Positions 1-10,820 are shown, numbered from the stretch's first letter. The stretch: DNA of 64,000 bases from Cocos nucifera (GCA_006176705.1 QRFJ01001916.1:186001-250000), one strand, 5' to 3'. Notes: generated from the sequence alone by a model not told the origin. Numbers and translations are program-made.

Positions 1-103
1 TAAATTCCGCTCCTGCCGAAGCCCGGCCCGACGCTCAGCATAATGCAACCAATAGCCGCAGAAGAGCTTCAGCGCACTGGTCTAGCGAACTCCTTCAGCC
101 GGC
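1..103 (+). repeat. Truncated 5' LTR of element A
   Basis: Bases 1-~90 align with the first part of the LTRs at 4298 and 11138, with several substitutions. At about 90-104 homology switches to sequence that in element B lies downstream of the LTR (near 5473). This is a deletion of roughly 1.1 kb that removes the promoter, R/U5 and the primer-binding site. As drawn, this copy could not be transcribed from its own 5' LTR. Confidence 0.75.
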
Positions 104-189
104 CTTCGAGGTTCCTTTGTTCTTAAAGGAGTGCTCGGTGACCCTTCTCTTCCCTCTCCGGAGATCTTCCTTTTCTCTTCCGAAGAGAA

Positions 190-1850
190 ACGCCACCCAG
201 GAGAGCTTCGACTGCGATCGACGCCTCCGCGCCGATCCATCTGCTCCCGTTTCAGCCCCGGCAGCCCAGGTTCCACCCGCACCACCGGTAGGATGTGGAG
301 CAGTTCGGCCTGCTTGTCAGGTTCGTGGCCCACGTCGAGATGATGCAGACCGTGCGACAACCTCCGATGGAGACTTTGCCAGCAAACCCGCCATGAGGGT
401 GCGAGGAACCAGTCCTTAAGGAAGAGCATTTAGGCATACCAATCGCCCCGAAGAAGAGAAACGGAGAGCAGAAGTTCCCACTGCCGAAGCGGAATGAAGT
501 TCGGTGCGAGGAAGGCCGAACCCACCCATGAGCCCGTCATCGAGGAAGCTCCGACAAAGAAGTATGAAAGTCCTCCCGCGGAAGCTTCCAACGAAGTTCG
601 GCCGCGTTCACGACCTTCCCAGCGCAAGCGAGGCCGAACTCCCCCTTGAGCTCGTCGTCAAGGAAGTTTGTAAGCCGAACTCCACCTTAAAGCCCACCAT
701 CACAGTGAAGTTCGGCGCAAGCGAGGATGGAACGAAGCCCCCCGCGGAATGAAGTTCGGCATAAAGGAGGCCGAACTCCGCAGCAGATCACCCAGGTGAA
801 GTTCGGCCGCGCTCGAGACCGCCCAAGGGCGATCGAGGCCGAACTCCCCCTCAAGTACGTCGCTACAACGAATTCACGGGAGGTGCAATAAAGTCCAGGC
901 AAGCAAAGCCGACCCCCTCTCTGTGAGCAGGGAAGTCCGGACAAAGAAGCGTGAAGTTCTTCCACGGAAAGGAAAGTTTTGCGGGAAAGCGGAATGAAGC
1001 TCCACGCAAGCGAAGCCCGAACTTCTCGAGCTCACCGCAAAGGAAGCTCTGACAGAAGGGCGCGAAGAAATCCTTCTCTCGAAGGAGGATTTCGCAGCTA
1101 CGACCCGTCAATCTCTCTAACTCGAATTCTCGGCGAAGTTAAGAGCCAGCCGCCAAGAACCTGAAGGACTACGGCCTCCCTAAACGTGCAGCGATCGAAG
1201 CAAGTAAAGCCCCTACCATCGCGACCACGGCTACGACACTGAGGAATACATTCAGCTCCAAGACGAAGATTGAAGAGCTCATCAAAAAGGGACGACGGGA
1301 TAAATTCCTCCGACGCCAGTCTGAAGCAGGAGAAGATCGGCTAAAGGCGCTGCCGTAACTAGAAAAGATAAGAAGGTCGACCGCCTCGCGGCGTCATCAA
1401 CGCCACCCCGGGGAGGAGCTAGGAGCTAGCTACATCGGTGATTGTCATCCCCCAGCGACAAAGTCAAGAGAAGCATATTCCAAATTGAAGAAGGCCGGCA
1501 TGAGATAGAGGAGGTCGTCTGGACGGGACTTACTGTCCCGAGGGAACTCCGAGGAACAACACCCCGACAACCCTCGAACGAAAATGTGCTGCGATCAGCT
1601 TCTCCTCGGTAAAACTCTCCCCTCTCAATAAAATCATTTCTGGATGCGAAAACTATGCGATGATAGGGAAGAAGCAGTCAGTCGCGTTAGGAACAGGAGG
1701 AGAACCTCGTCCTAGCATGAGCAAAGTCGAAGGCCCCGTCCACGAAGGACGGGATGGGGGGAGAGGCGAGGACGACGGTCCTCATGTGCCCCCACAGCCG
1801 GCTAGGAACAGGAGGAGAATCTCGTCCTAGCGCGAGCAAAGTCGAAGGCC
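190..1850 (+). pseudogene. Decayed gag and spacer of gypsy element A
   Basis: The leader and the region of the gag start align with element B, but the B start codon (5559) is ACG here (190-192). Translation is interrupted repeatedly by stops. From about 480 to 1080 the sequence is an imperfect internal repeat of a GAAGTTCGGC...GAGGCCGAACTCC theme with runs of 'AAGGAAGCTCCGACA'. The same theme occurs in element C at 32370-32600. The zinc-knuckle region is still recognisable near 1215-1290 (compare 6915-7010). From about 1500 the sequence matches the B region that follows its pol deletion (7420-7640): 'GGAGGTCGTCTGGACGGGAC' and the TTAGGAACAGGAGGAGAACC repeat. A and B therefore share the same pol-less structure. 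Confidence 0.7.
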
Positions 1851-2850
1851 NNNNNNNNNNNNNNNNNNNNNNNNNNNNNNNNNNNNNNNNNNNNNNNNNN
1901 NNNNNNNNNNNNNNNNNNNNNNNNNNNNNNNNNNNNNNNNNNNNNNNNNNNNNNNNNNNNNNNNNNNNNNNNNNNNNNNNNNNNNNNNNNNNNNNNNNNN
2001 NNNNNNNNNNNNNNNNNNNNNNNNNNNNNNNNNNNNNNNNNNNNNNNNNNNNNNNNNNNNNNNNNNNNNNNNNNNNNNNNNNNNNNNNNNNNNNNNNNNN
2101 NNNNNNNNNNNNNNNNNNNNNNNNNNNNNNNNNNNNNNNNNNNNNNNNNNNNNNNNNNNNNNNNNNNNNNNNNNNNNNNNNNNNNNNNNNNNNNNNNNNN
2201 NNNNNNNNNNNNNNNNNNNNNNNNNNNNNNNNNNNNNNNNNNNNNNNNNNNNNNNNNNNNNNNNNNNNNNNNNNNNNNNNNNNNNNNNNNNNNNNNNNNN
2301 NNNNNNNNNNNNNNNNNNNNNNNNNNNNNNNNNNNNNNNNNNNNNNNNNNNNNNNNNNNNNNNNNNNNNNNNNNNNNNNNNNNNNNNNNNNNNNNNNNNN
2401 NNNNNNNNNNNNNNNNNNNNNNNNNNNNNNNNNNNNNNNNNNNNNNNNNNNNNNNNNNNNNNNNNNNNNNNNNNNNNNNNNNNNNNNNNNNNNNNNNNNN
2501 NNNNNNNNNNNNNNNNNNNNNNNNNNNNNNNNNNNNNNNNNNNNNNNNNNNNNNNNNNNNNNNNNNNNNNNNNNNNNNNNNNNNNNNNNNNNNNNNNNNN
2601 NNNNNNNNNNNNNNNNNNNNNNNNNNNNNNNNNNNNNNNNNNNNNNNNNNNNNNNNNNNNNNNNNNNNNNNNNNNNNNNNNNNNNNNNNNNNNNNNNNNN
2701 NNNNNNNNNNNNNNNNNNNNNNNNNNNNNNNNNNNNNNNNNNNNNNNNNNNNNNNNNNNNNNNNNNNNNNNNNNNNNNNNNNNNNNNNNNNNNNNNNNNN
2801 NNNNNNNNNNNNNNNNNNNNNNNNNNNNNNNNNNNNNNNNNNNNNNNNNN
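1851..2850. other. Assembly gap, exactly 1000 N
   Basis: The gap is a run of 1000 N, a placeholder size rather than a measured length. It begins directly after the TTAGGAACAGG...CGAGCAAAGTCG repeat, which is the point where element B enters its ~3.2-kb hairpin minisatellite (7645). The missing sequence is probably that array plus the start of the 3' LTR. Confidence 0.95.
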
Positions 2851-3672
2851 GCTTTAGCAGAATCCCAAGCGGTCATCACTCAGGAGCCCGAACTCCTCAG
2901 CAGTCGTCACTCGGCCGAACTCCTCAACGGTCGCCCCTCGGTCGAACTCCTCAGCGGTCGCCCTCATCGAACTTCGGTCGATCGAGCTCCTACCGAACTC
3001 TCAAGTGTCCAAGCCTCAGCCGAAGTCCAACAGCCGGCCAAACCCCAAACGGTCGAGCTTCGGATTCTCAGCGGCCGAACTCTTTAGCGGATGAGCCTTA
3101 GCTGCATACCTCCAGCCAGACGCCTATGGGAGCCGAACTCCCTCCTATCTTCCTCTTCAGGAGCCCGAACTCCTCCGAAATGGGCACACGACGAAGGCCT
3201 TCAACCCTTCATTCGGCAAGCTCTGCAACCATCACATCAGTCAGTCTGCCGCACCATCAGTCAGTCCACCGTAGGCGATTGCAACCCACTGTCAGGCGGC
3301 GATGGCTGTCACCCTCAATCCGCCGCACACGGCACCATCCCGTGAGACTAACTCCACCGAACCTCGAGCGGCCCACCAGCACGCGGCTGCAGTTGTCACC
3401 ATCAAGCTCCACTATATAAAGGACCCTCCCGACACGCTAAGGCTAAGCTCTCTGAACTCTCGACTCCCTAAGCTCTCCTCATCTCTAAGCTCCGGAACTC
3501 ATTCCGAGCACTCCATTACTGTTGGTCGAAAACTGACTTGACCGTCGGAGGGTCCTGCTGGAGCCACCCCCCCATCGATTCCGGATGGAACTTCATTTTG
3601 CAGGTCCCCGGCGGCGACCTCAACGGCCTCGACCCCGGCGACCTCCGGCGAAGATGGATTTCTGCACCAACA
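2851..3672 (+). repeat. 3' LTR of gypsy element A (5' end lost in gap)
   Basis: The sequence aligns with 4630-5445 of the complete LTR and ends in the same CACCAACA. It contains the repeated CGGCCGAACTCC-type motif in U3, a TATA box at 3413-3420 and the conserved U5 stretch 'GACCGTCGGAGGGTCCTGC'. The junction at 3672/3673 passes directly into Copia integrase-like coding sequence. Confidence 0.85.
3413..3420 (+). promoter_or_regulatory. LTR TATA box, element A
   Basis: TATATAAA lies in the same place in all LTRs of this family (also 5183 and 12056), upstream of the presumed R region. It is the likely core promoter of the element. Confidence 0.6.
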
Positions 3673-4297
3673 ATGGGGTTTGCTAGTCTGTCGATCTTTC
3701 TTTGGGGATATGCGCTCGAGTTAGCTTGTTATATTTTGAATAGGATTTCTAGTAAGTCTATTTCTAAAATGCCACATAAGATATGAACAGAGCATAAATC
3801 AGTACTCTCGCACCTTAGGATTTGGAGGTGTCTGGCTTATGTCAAACATTTAGTAATGGACAAGCTCGGACCTAGGTCTAACAAGTGTAGCTCTATAGGA
3901 TATCCAAACGAGATCAAAGGATATTACTTTTACCTAGTTGATGAACAAAAAGTGTTGGTCATCCTTAAAGTAGTTTTTTTAGAAAGGGAGCTCCTTGGTG
4001 AAGAGACTAATGCCTCTAAGGTCGAGCTTGAGGAAGTTCGACAGGTGGAAGAATCGACACAAGTAGCTAAACATGAATTGGATTTGATTCGATCAGACCC
4101 AGAGCCTACTGAACCTGCACCCTTAAGGCTATCTGGTAGAGTATCACGTCAGCCGAACAGATCTACGATTTTTTGGTTCGGGACAAAGATCCCATTGAAC
4201 TCGATAAGAACGACGAGGATCCAATTATCTATATGGATGCAATGCAGAGATCCAACTCTGAAAAATGGCTTGATACCATGCAATCCAAAATGGAGTC
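3673..4297 (+). pseudogene. Copia-1 pol fragment: integrase C-terminal part to start of RT
   Basis: Conceptual translation gives a Copia integrase tail ('FLWGYALELACYILNRI' near 3700-3750, 'RCLAYVKHL' near 3830) and the hydrophilic IN-RT linker. It then enters the Copia RT lead-in 'SEKWLDTMQSKMESV' at about 4250-4297. Frame changes and a stop at 3784 show it is dead. The next residues of the same protein ('MKINDVWTLV') are found at 12326, after element B, so this is one Copia gene split by that insertion. The upstream part of the Copia lies beyond element A, outside the window. Confidence 0.85.
4293..4297 (+). repeat. Target-site duplication GAGTC, left copy
   Basis: GAGTC directly precedes the 5' LTR of element B and is repeated perfectly at 12319-12323 after its 3' LTR. 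Five bases is the usual duplication length for plant LTR retrotransposons. Confidence 0.9.
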
Positions 4298-5445
4298 TGT
4301 TGGGGATAAATCCCGCTCCTGCCGAAGCCCGGCCCGACGCTCAGCCCAATGTAACCAGTAGCCGCTGAAGAGCTTTAGCGCTAGGCGCTAGGCCGAGCCC
4401 CTACCACGGCCGAACTGCCTAGAGGCCGAACTCCCCTGCGCCAAGGTCCGGGCCGAACTACCTAGCTGCCGAACTCCCCAGCGCCAGGCTCCGGGCCGAA
4501 CTCCCACCGCCAGTCGAACTTCCTGACGGCCGAGCTCCTTGGACTCCAAGCGGCCGAACTCCTTCAGACTCCCCACGGTCGAACTCCTTCGGATCGACTC
4601 CAAGCGGCCGAGCTTCAATGAAGTCCTCTCAGCGGCCGAACTCCTTCGGACCGACTCCAAGCGGCCGAACTCCTTCGGACCGACTCAAAGCGGCCGAACT
4701 CCTCAGCGGTCGCCCTCATCGCCCTTCGACCGATCGAGCTCCTACCGAACTCTCAAGTGTCCGAGCCTCAGCCGAAGTCCAACAGCCGACCGAACCCTCA
4801 AACGGCCGAGCTTCGGATCCTCAGCAGCCGAACTCTTCAGCGGATGAGCCTTAGCTGCATACCTCCAGCCAGACGCCTATGGGAGCCGAACTCCCTCCTA
4901 TCTTCCTCTTCAGGAGCCCGAACTCCTCCGAAATGGGCACGCGACGAAGGCCTTCAACCCTTCATTCGGCAAGCTCTGCAACCATCACCATCAGTCAGTC
5001 CGCCGCACCATCAGTCTACCGTACCATCAGTCAGTCCGTCGCAAGCGATAGCGACCCACTGTCAGGCGGCGATGGCTGTCACCCTCAATCCGCCGCACAC
5101 GGCACCAGCCCATGAGACTGACTCCGCCGAACCTCGAGCGGCCCGCCAGCACGCGGCTGCAGTTGTCACCATCAAGCTCCACTATATAAAGGACCCTCCC
5201 GACACGCTAAGGCTAAGCTCTCTGAACTCTCGACTCTCTAAGCTCTCCTCCTCATCTCTAAGCTTCGGAACTCATTCCGAGCACTCCATTACTGTTGGCC
5301 GGAAACTAACTTGACCGTCGGAGGGTCCTGCCGGAGCCACCCCCCCACCGATTTCGGACGGGACTTCATTTTGCAGGTCCCCGGCGGCGACCTCGGCGGC
5401 CTCGACTCCAGCGACCTCCGGCGAGGATGGATTTCTGCACCAACA
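4298..5445 (+). repeat. 5' LTR of element B
   Basis: 1148 bp with TG..CA ends. U3 (about 4390-4850) is packed with variants of CGGCCGAACTCC, then comes a CAT/CAGTC-rich stretch, TATA at 5183 and U5. Compared with the 3' LTR it lacks a short insertion near 11631-11690, which explains the length difference. Confidence 0.93.
5183..5190 (+). promoter_or_regulatory. LTR TATA box, element B 5' LTR
   Basis: TATATAAA lies about 260 bp before the LTR end and is conserved in position with the other LTRs of the family. Transcription of the element would start shortly downstream. Confidence 0.65.
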
Positions 5446-5466
5446 GATTGGCGCTGGAAGAAGGGC
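5446..5466 (+). other. Probable primer-binding site of element B
   Basis: 'TTGGCGCTGGAAGAAGG' follows the LTR with a two-base spacer. Elements of the Tat/RIRE2 kind have a very similar TTGGCGCT-type site here. I have not matched it base by base to a tRNA. Confidence 0.55.
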
Positions 5467-5558
5467 ATGAACCTTCGAGGTTCCCTTGTTCTTAAAGGAA
5501 TGCTCGGCGACCCTTCTCTTCCCTCTCCGGAGATCTTCCTTTTCTCTTTCGAAAGAAA

Positions 5559-7126
5559 ATGCCCCCCAGGAGAGCCTTGACCCGGCGATCGGCGGCCTCC
5601 GCAGCCCGATCCAGTTCGGGTCCGTCTGCCCCCGCTCCGGCCCCAGCTACCCGAACTCACTCCGTAGCCGCGGTGGACGTGGAGCAGTTCAGCCTGCTTG
5701 CCCAGCAGGTCCGCGACCTTACGGAGGCAGTGCGGGCGATGCAGGCCTTGCATCCGTGGGACCCGGTATCAGCTCGACCGGTGCGGGATTCCCCGGAGTC
5801 CCGGGATCCGGCCCAGGGGCGACCAGCATGGACTACCCGACCTTCAGTCCCCAGAAGGGGAAAGCAGCCGGGGGAGAGCCCCCGCTCGGACCACGGCTCG
5901 ACCCAGGGAGAAGCTCTGCGCCCATTCTATGAGAAGACTTTGGAGATCAAGGATCGCGAGGACCTCCTGGATCAAAGGCTCTTAGAAATGAGCCGACGCA
6001 TAGAGGAACTTCGTCATACTCCCTCCTTTCGCGGTAACGACGTCTGCACTGACCCCCCTTTTTCGCAGAAAATCATGCAGGAGCCGATCCCGCCGAACTT
6101 CAAACTCCCACAGTTTGAGAGCTACGACGGGACCACCGATCCGGTCGATCATTTGGAAGCCTTTCGGACGACGATGCTGCTCCACGGCGTGTCAGACGCC
6201 ATATTGTGCCGGGCCTTCCCCTCTACCCTTAAAGGAGCTGCCAGGAATTGGTACTCGGCGCTCAAGCCGAGTACCATCTTATCGTTTGACCAGATGAGTC
6301 AACAGTTCGCAGCCCACTTCATCAGTAGCAGGCGGCCCCGTCCGAGGTTCGGATTCCTTGATGGCCATCAGGCAAAAGGAGGGGGAACCCATCCGGGCTT
6401 ATGTCACCCGATTTAACGCTGCCGCGCTGGAAGTCCGGAACCTGAACCCATCAGTCGCCATGGCCGCCCTCAAGGGCGGCCTCCGGAAGAACGACTTGTT
6501 GTTCTCCCTGGAAAAGAAGTATCCAAGAAATTTCGCGGACATGCTTGCTCGGGCTGAAGGATACGCCCAGGCAGAGGAGGCCTTCAAGGCCAGGGATGAT
6601 GAAGCCGACGGTGAGCGACGAGCTGAAGGGCCGAGCAGGCCCATCGAGGGAGAGAAGCGGAGTAAAGCTCGGCGGCGCTCCCGGACTCCTCCCGGTCATT
6701 GGGGGACCCGAACTCTCCAAGGGAACCCGAGGTGGGGAAGCCCAGAAGGAACAGTGCGCCGAGGTTCTCCTCAGCGCCGAAGCTCTCCCCGACAAAGGTT
6801 CCGCAACTACGCCCCCCTCAACACTTCGAAGGCCCAAGTGCTGATGGAAATCGGGGAACAGCTTCCGAGGCCGGACCAAATGCGTTCCCGACCCAGCAAA
6901 CGCGACCCCAACAAGTTTTGCCGCTATCATCGTGACCACGGCCACGACATCGAAGAGTGCGTCCAGCTCCGAGACGAGATCGAAAAGCTCGTCAGGCGAG
7001 GTAGACTCGGCCGATTCCTGCAAAGACGGCCCGAAGAGCGAGGGGAGCGGCTAAGGGCGGTACCATCGGGTAGGGAGAGCCAGGAAGGTCGGCCGCCTCT
7101 TGGCGTCATCAACGCTATCTCGGGCT
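5559..7126 (+). pseudogene. Gag polyprotein of element B, one frameshift
   Basis: Gag would form the particle that packages the element RNA. The start at 5559 (ATGCCCCCCAGGAGAGCC) fits the family layout. Visible parts are a basic, Pro/Ser-rich N terminus, then the retrotransposon-gag fold with 'FKLPQFESYDGTTDP' (about 6090-6140), 'LKGAARNWYSAL' (about 6230) and 'SFDQMSQQFAAHF' (about 6290). After a one-base frameshift near 6335-6350 the reading continues as 'MAIRQKEGEPIRAYVTRF' (6358 on). An Arg-rich linker follows, then a zinc-knuckle-like 'FCRYHRDHGHDIEEC' at about 6915-6960. A second frame change near 7125 leads into the protease. Length and order fit a Tat-type gag, and only the frame breaks mark it as inactive. 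Confidence 0.88.
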
Positions 7127-7320
7127 GCGAAGAAGCAGAGGATCGCAGAGCCTGTGGCCTTCACCGAGGAGGGCGGTCAGGGAATCCAATTTCCGCACAG
7201 TAACGTAGTTGTAATTTTCTTAAATATCGCTGACTACGATGTACGCTGCATTTTGCTAGATAATGGAAGTTCGGCCGATGTATTGTCCTACGATGCCTTC
7301 TTAAAAATTGTCCCTGCCCG
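7127..7320 (+). pseudogene. Partial retroviral-type aspartic protease of element B
   Basis: In frame 2 the translation 'VRCILLDNGSSADVLSYDA' (about 7230-7290) contains the D-x-G-S active-site turn typical of gypsy proteases of this lineage. Only the N-terminal part survives. The frame is lost near 7310, although protease-like residues continue in another frame ('LEPINSSLVGFTTNTVPAE', about 7325-7380). No RT, RNase H or integrase motif follows. Confidence 0.75.
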
Positions 7321-7644
7321 ACGACCACTTGGAGCCGATAAATTCCTCGCTGGTAGGATTTACCACCAACACCGTACCAGCCGAAGTCTGCTCCGAATCG
7401 GGGAGGCCAGCGCATGGTAGAGGAGGTCGTTTGGACGGGACTTGCTGCCCGAGGGAGCTCCGAGGAACAACGCCCCGTCGACCCCTCAAACGAGAACGCG
7501 CTGTCCGCGACTTCCCTTCGGTAAAATTCTTCCCTCTGAATAATATTAACTTCTGGATACGAAAACTATGTGATGACAGGGAAGCAGCAGTCAATAATCG
7601 CCGCGTTAGGAACAGGAGAACCTCGTCCTAACGCGAGCACCAAG
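7321..7644 (+). other. Pol-deletion scar and pre-array segment of element B
   Basis: After the protease remnant the sequence passes within ~120 bp to a segment shared with element A (1500-1720): 'GGAGGTCGTTTGGACGGGAC', then 'TTCTGGATACGAAAACTATG', then the imperfect palindrome TTAGGAACAGGAG..CCTCGTCCTAA (7600-7632). In a full-length relative this segment would follow integrase, so about 3-4 kb of pol appears to be absent. The minisatellite starts at its end. Confidence 0.6.
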
Positions 7645-10600
7645 CTCGGCCGCAGGAGATAGGATCTCCCCCGAGCGCGCACCTCGGCCGCAGGAGATAA
7701 GATCTCCCCCGAGGGAAGCTCGGCTGTAGGAGATAAGATCTCCCCCGAGCGCGCACTTCAACCTCGGCCGTAGGAGATAAGATCTCCCCCGAGGGAAGCT
7801 CGGCTGTAGGAGATAAGATCTCCCCGAGCGCGCACTTCAACCTCGGCCGAGGATATGACGCGGACTTCAACCTCGGCCGCAGGAGATAAGATCTCCCCCG
7901 AGGGAAGCTCGGCTGTAGGAGATAAGATCTCCTCCGAGCGTGCACTTCAAGCTCGGCTGCAGGAGATAAGATCTCCCCCGAGCGCGCACTTCAATCTCGA
8001 CCGCAGGAGATAAGATCTCCCCTGAGGAAAGCTCGACTGCAGGAGATAAGATCTCCCCCGAAGGGAAGCTCGGCTGCAGGAGATAAGATCTCCCCGAGCG
8101 TGGACTTCAAACCTCGGCCGTAGGAGATAAGATCTCCCCGAGGGAAGCTCGGCTGCAGGAGATAAGATCTCCCCCGAGCGCGCACTTCAACCTCGGCCCG
8201 CAGGAGATAAGATCTCCCCCGAGGGAAGCTCGGCTGTGGAGATAAGATCTCCCCCGAGGGAAAGCTTCGGCTGCAGGAGATAAGATCTCCCCGAGCGCGC
8301 ACATCAACCTCGACCCGCAGGAGATAAGATCTCCCCCGAGGGAAGCTCGGCTGCAGGAGATAAGATCTCCCCCGAGCGGCGCACTTCAAAAGCTCGGCTG
8401 CAGGAGATAAGATCTCCCCCGAGCGCGCACTTCAACCTCGACCGCAGGAGATAAGATCTTCCCCGAGGGAAAGCTCGGCTGCAGGAGATAAGATCTCCCC
8501 GAGGGAAAGCTCGGCTCAGGAGATAAGATCTCCCCGAGCGCGCACTTCAACCTCGGCCGTAGGAGATAAGATCTCCCCCGAGGGAAGCTCGGCTGCAGGA
8601 GATAAGATCTCCCCGAGCGCGCACTTCAACCTCGGCCGCAGGAGATAAGATCTCCCCCGAGGGAAGCTCGGCTGCAGGATAATAAGATCTCCCCGAGCGC
8701 GCACTTCAACCTCGGCCGTAGGAGATAAGATCTCCCCCGAGGAAAGCTCGGCTGTAGGAGAGATTAAGATCTCCCCGAGCGCGCACTTCAACCTCGGCCG
8801 CAGGAGATAAGATCTCCCCCGAGGGAAGCTCGGCTGTAGGAGATAAGATCTCCCCCGAGCGCGCACTTCAACCTCGGCCGCAAGGAGATAAGATCTCCCC
8901 CGAGGAAGCTCCGCTGTAGGAGATAAGCTCCCCGAGCGCGACTTCAACCTCGGCCGCAGGAGATAAGATCTCCCCGAGGGAAGCTCGGCTGCGGGAGATA
9001 AGATCTCCCCCAAGCGCGCACTTCAACCTCGGCCGCAGGAGATAAGATCTCCCCCGAGGGAAGCTCGGCTGCAGGAGATAAGATCTCCCCCGAGCGCGCA
9101 CTTCAACCTCGGCCGCAGGAGATAAGATCTCCCCCGAGGGAAGCTCGGCTGCAGGAGATAAGATTCTCCCCCGAGGGAAGCTCGGCTGCAGGAGATAAGA
9201 ATCTCCCCGAGCGCTGCACTTCAACCTCGGCCGTAGGAGATAAGATCTCCCCTCGAGGGAAGCCTCGGAGATAAGATCTCCCCCGAGCGTGCACTTTCAA
9301 CCTCGGCCGTAGGAGATAAGATCTCCCTCGAGGGAAAGCTCGGCTTGCAGGAGATAAGATCTCCCCCGAGCGCGCACTTCAACCCTCGGCCGCAGGAGAT
9401 AAGATCTCCCCCGAGGGAAGCTCGGCTGCGGGAGATAAGATCTCCCCCGAGCGCGCACTTCAACCTCGGCCGTAGGAGATAAGATCTCCCCCGAGGAAAG
9501 CTCGGCTGCAGGGAGATAAGATCTCCCCGAGGGAAGCGGCTGCGGGAGATAAGATCTCCCCCGAGCACGTACTTCAACTCGACCGCAGGAGATAAGATCT
9601 CCCCCGAGGGAAGCTCGGCTGCAGGAGATAAGATCTCCCCCGAGCGCGCACTTCAACCTCGGCCGCAGGAGATAAGATCTCCCCCGAGGGAAGCTCGGCT
9701 GCAGGAGATAAGATCTCCCCCGAGCGCGCACTTCAACCTCGGCCGCAGGAGATAAGATCTCCCCCGAGGGAAGCTCGGCTGCAGGAGATAAGATCTCCCC
9801 CGAGCGCGCACTTCAACCCTCGGCCGCAGGAGATAAGATCTCCCCGAGGGAAGCTCGGCTGCAGGAGATAAGATCTCCCCCGAGCGCACTCAAGGCCGCC
9901 GGGAGATTCAGATCCTCCCCCCGCAGGAGAAAGCTCCCCCGAGGGAGCTCGCTGCAGGAGATAAGATCTCCCCGAGCGCGCACTTCAACCTCGGGCCGCA
10001 GGAGATAAGATCTCCCCGAGGGAAGCTTCGGCTGCAGGAGATAAGATCTCCCCCGAGCGCGCACTTCAACCTCGCCCAGGAGATAAGATCTCCCCCGAGG
10101 GAAGCTCGGCTGCAGGAGATAAGATCTCCCCCGAGCGCGCAACTTCAACCTCGGCAGAGATAAGATCTCCCCCGAGGGAAGCCCGGCTGCAGGAGATAAG
10201 ATCTCCCCCGAGCGCGCGCACTTCAACCTCGGCCGCAGGAGATAAGATCTCCCCCGAGGGAAGCTCGGCTGCGAGGAGATAAGATCTTCAGCTGATGAAG
10301 ACAATGTCGCCCCCGAGGAGCTCAAATCCGACCTCAACCTCGACCGTAGGAGATAAGATTCCCCCGAGGGAGCTCGGCTGCAGAGAATAAGAATCTCCCC
10401 CCGAGCGCGCACTTCAACCTCGGCCGCAGGAGATAAGATCTCCCCCGAGGGAAGCTCGGCTGCAGGAGATAAGATCTCCCCTGAGCGCGGACTTCAACCT
10501 CGGCCGCAGGAGATAAGATCTCCCCCGAGGGAAGCTTGGCTGCAGGAGATAAGATCTCCCCGAGCGCGCACTTCAACCTCGGCCGCAGGAGATAAGATCT

Positions 10601-10820
10601 CCCCCGAGGGAAGCTCGACTGCAGGAGATAAGATCTCCCCCGAGCGCGCACTTCAACCTCGGCCGCAGGAGATAAGATCTCCCCCGAGGGAAGCCCGACT
10701 GTAGGAGATAAGATCTCCCCCGAGCGCGCACTTCAACCTCGGCCGCAGGAGATAAGATCTCCCCCGGGGAAGCTCGACTGCAGGAGATAAGATCTCCCCC
10801 GAGCGCGCACTTCAACCTCG
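7645..10820 (+). repeat. Hairpin minisatellite array in element B
   Basis: About forty copies of an ~80-bp dimer. One ~36-bp monomer starts CTCGGCCGCAGGAGAT and ends CCGAGGGAAG. The other, ~44 bp, starts CTCGGCTGCAGGAGAT and ends in GAGCGCGCACTTCAAC. Each monomer holds the perfect six-base stem GGAGAT-AAG-ATCTCC, flanked by a second complementary pair CTCGG/CCGAG, so each can fold on its own. Copies differ by single-base changes and small indels, with more disorder near 9880-9950 and 10270-10400. Reading frames on the minus strand run long only because of the repeat. Known family knowledge: plant LTR elements often carry tandem repeats in the spacer after pol. The hairpin design is what I see here. 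Confidence 0.95.

Larger units (their letters stand above)
1..3672 (+). mobile_element. Ty3/gypsy (Tat-like) gag-only element A, rearranged
   Basis: The window opens about nine bases inside an LTR: the first ~90 bases match the start of the complete LTR at 4298. The sequence then jumps straight into the internal leader/gag region (compare 104-200 with 5473-5570), continues through decayed gag and spacer to an assembly gap, and resumes in an LTR ending CACCAACA at 3672. It is therefore one element of the same family as the complete copy at 4298-12318, lacking most of its 5' LTR and its primer-binding site. Copia integrase sequence follows immediately at 3673, so A sits inside that Copia. The 5' flank and target duplication lie outside the window. 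Like its sister copy it has no RT or integrase and would have depended on enzymes supplied by other elements. Confidence 0.85.

Noticed and set aside
1754..2879. Long reading frames of 350-367 codons on both strands
   Set aside because: They consist almost entirely of undetermined residues from the 1000-N gap.
7628..10815. Many minus-strand reading frames of 65-199 codons with 'GRSYLLQPSFPRG' repeats
   Set aside because: They are translations of the hairpin minisatellite. They shift frame with every small indel and have no start context or domain.
7645..10820. CRISPR-like array (regular short repeats with dyad symmetry)
   Set aside because: There are no unique spacers between repeats, the whole unit repeats, and the context is a plant retrotransposon.
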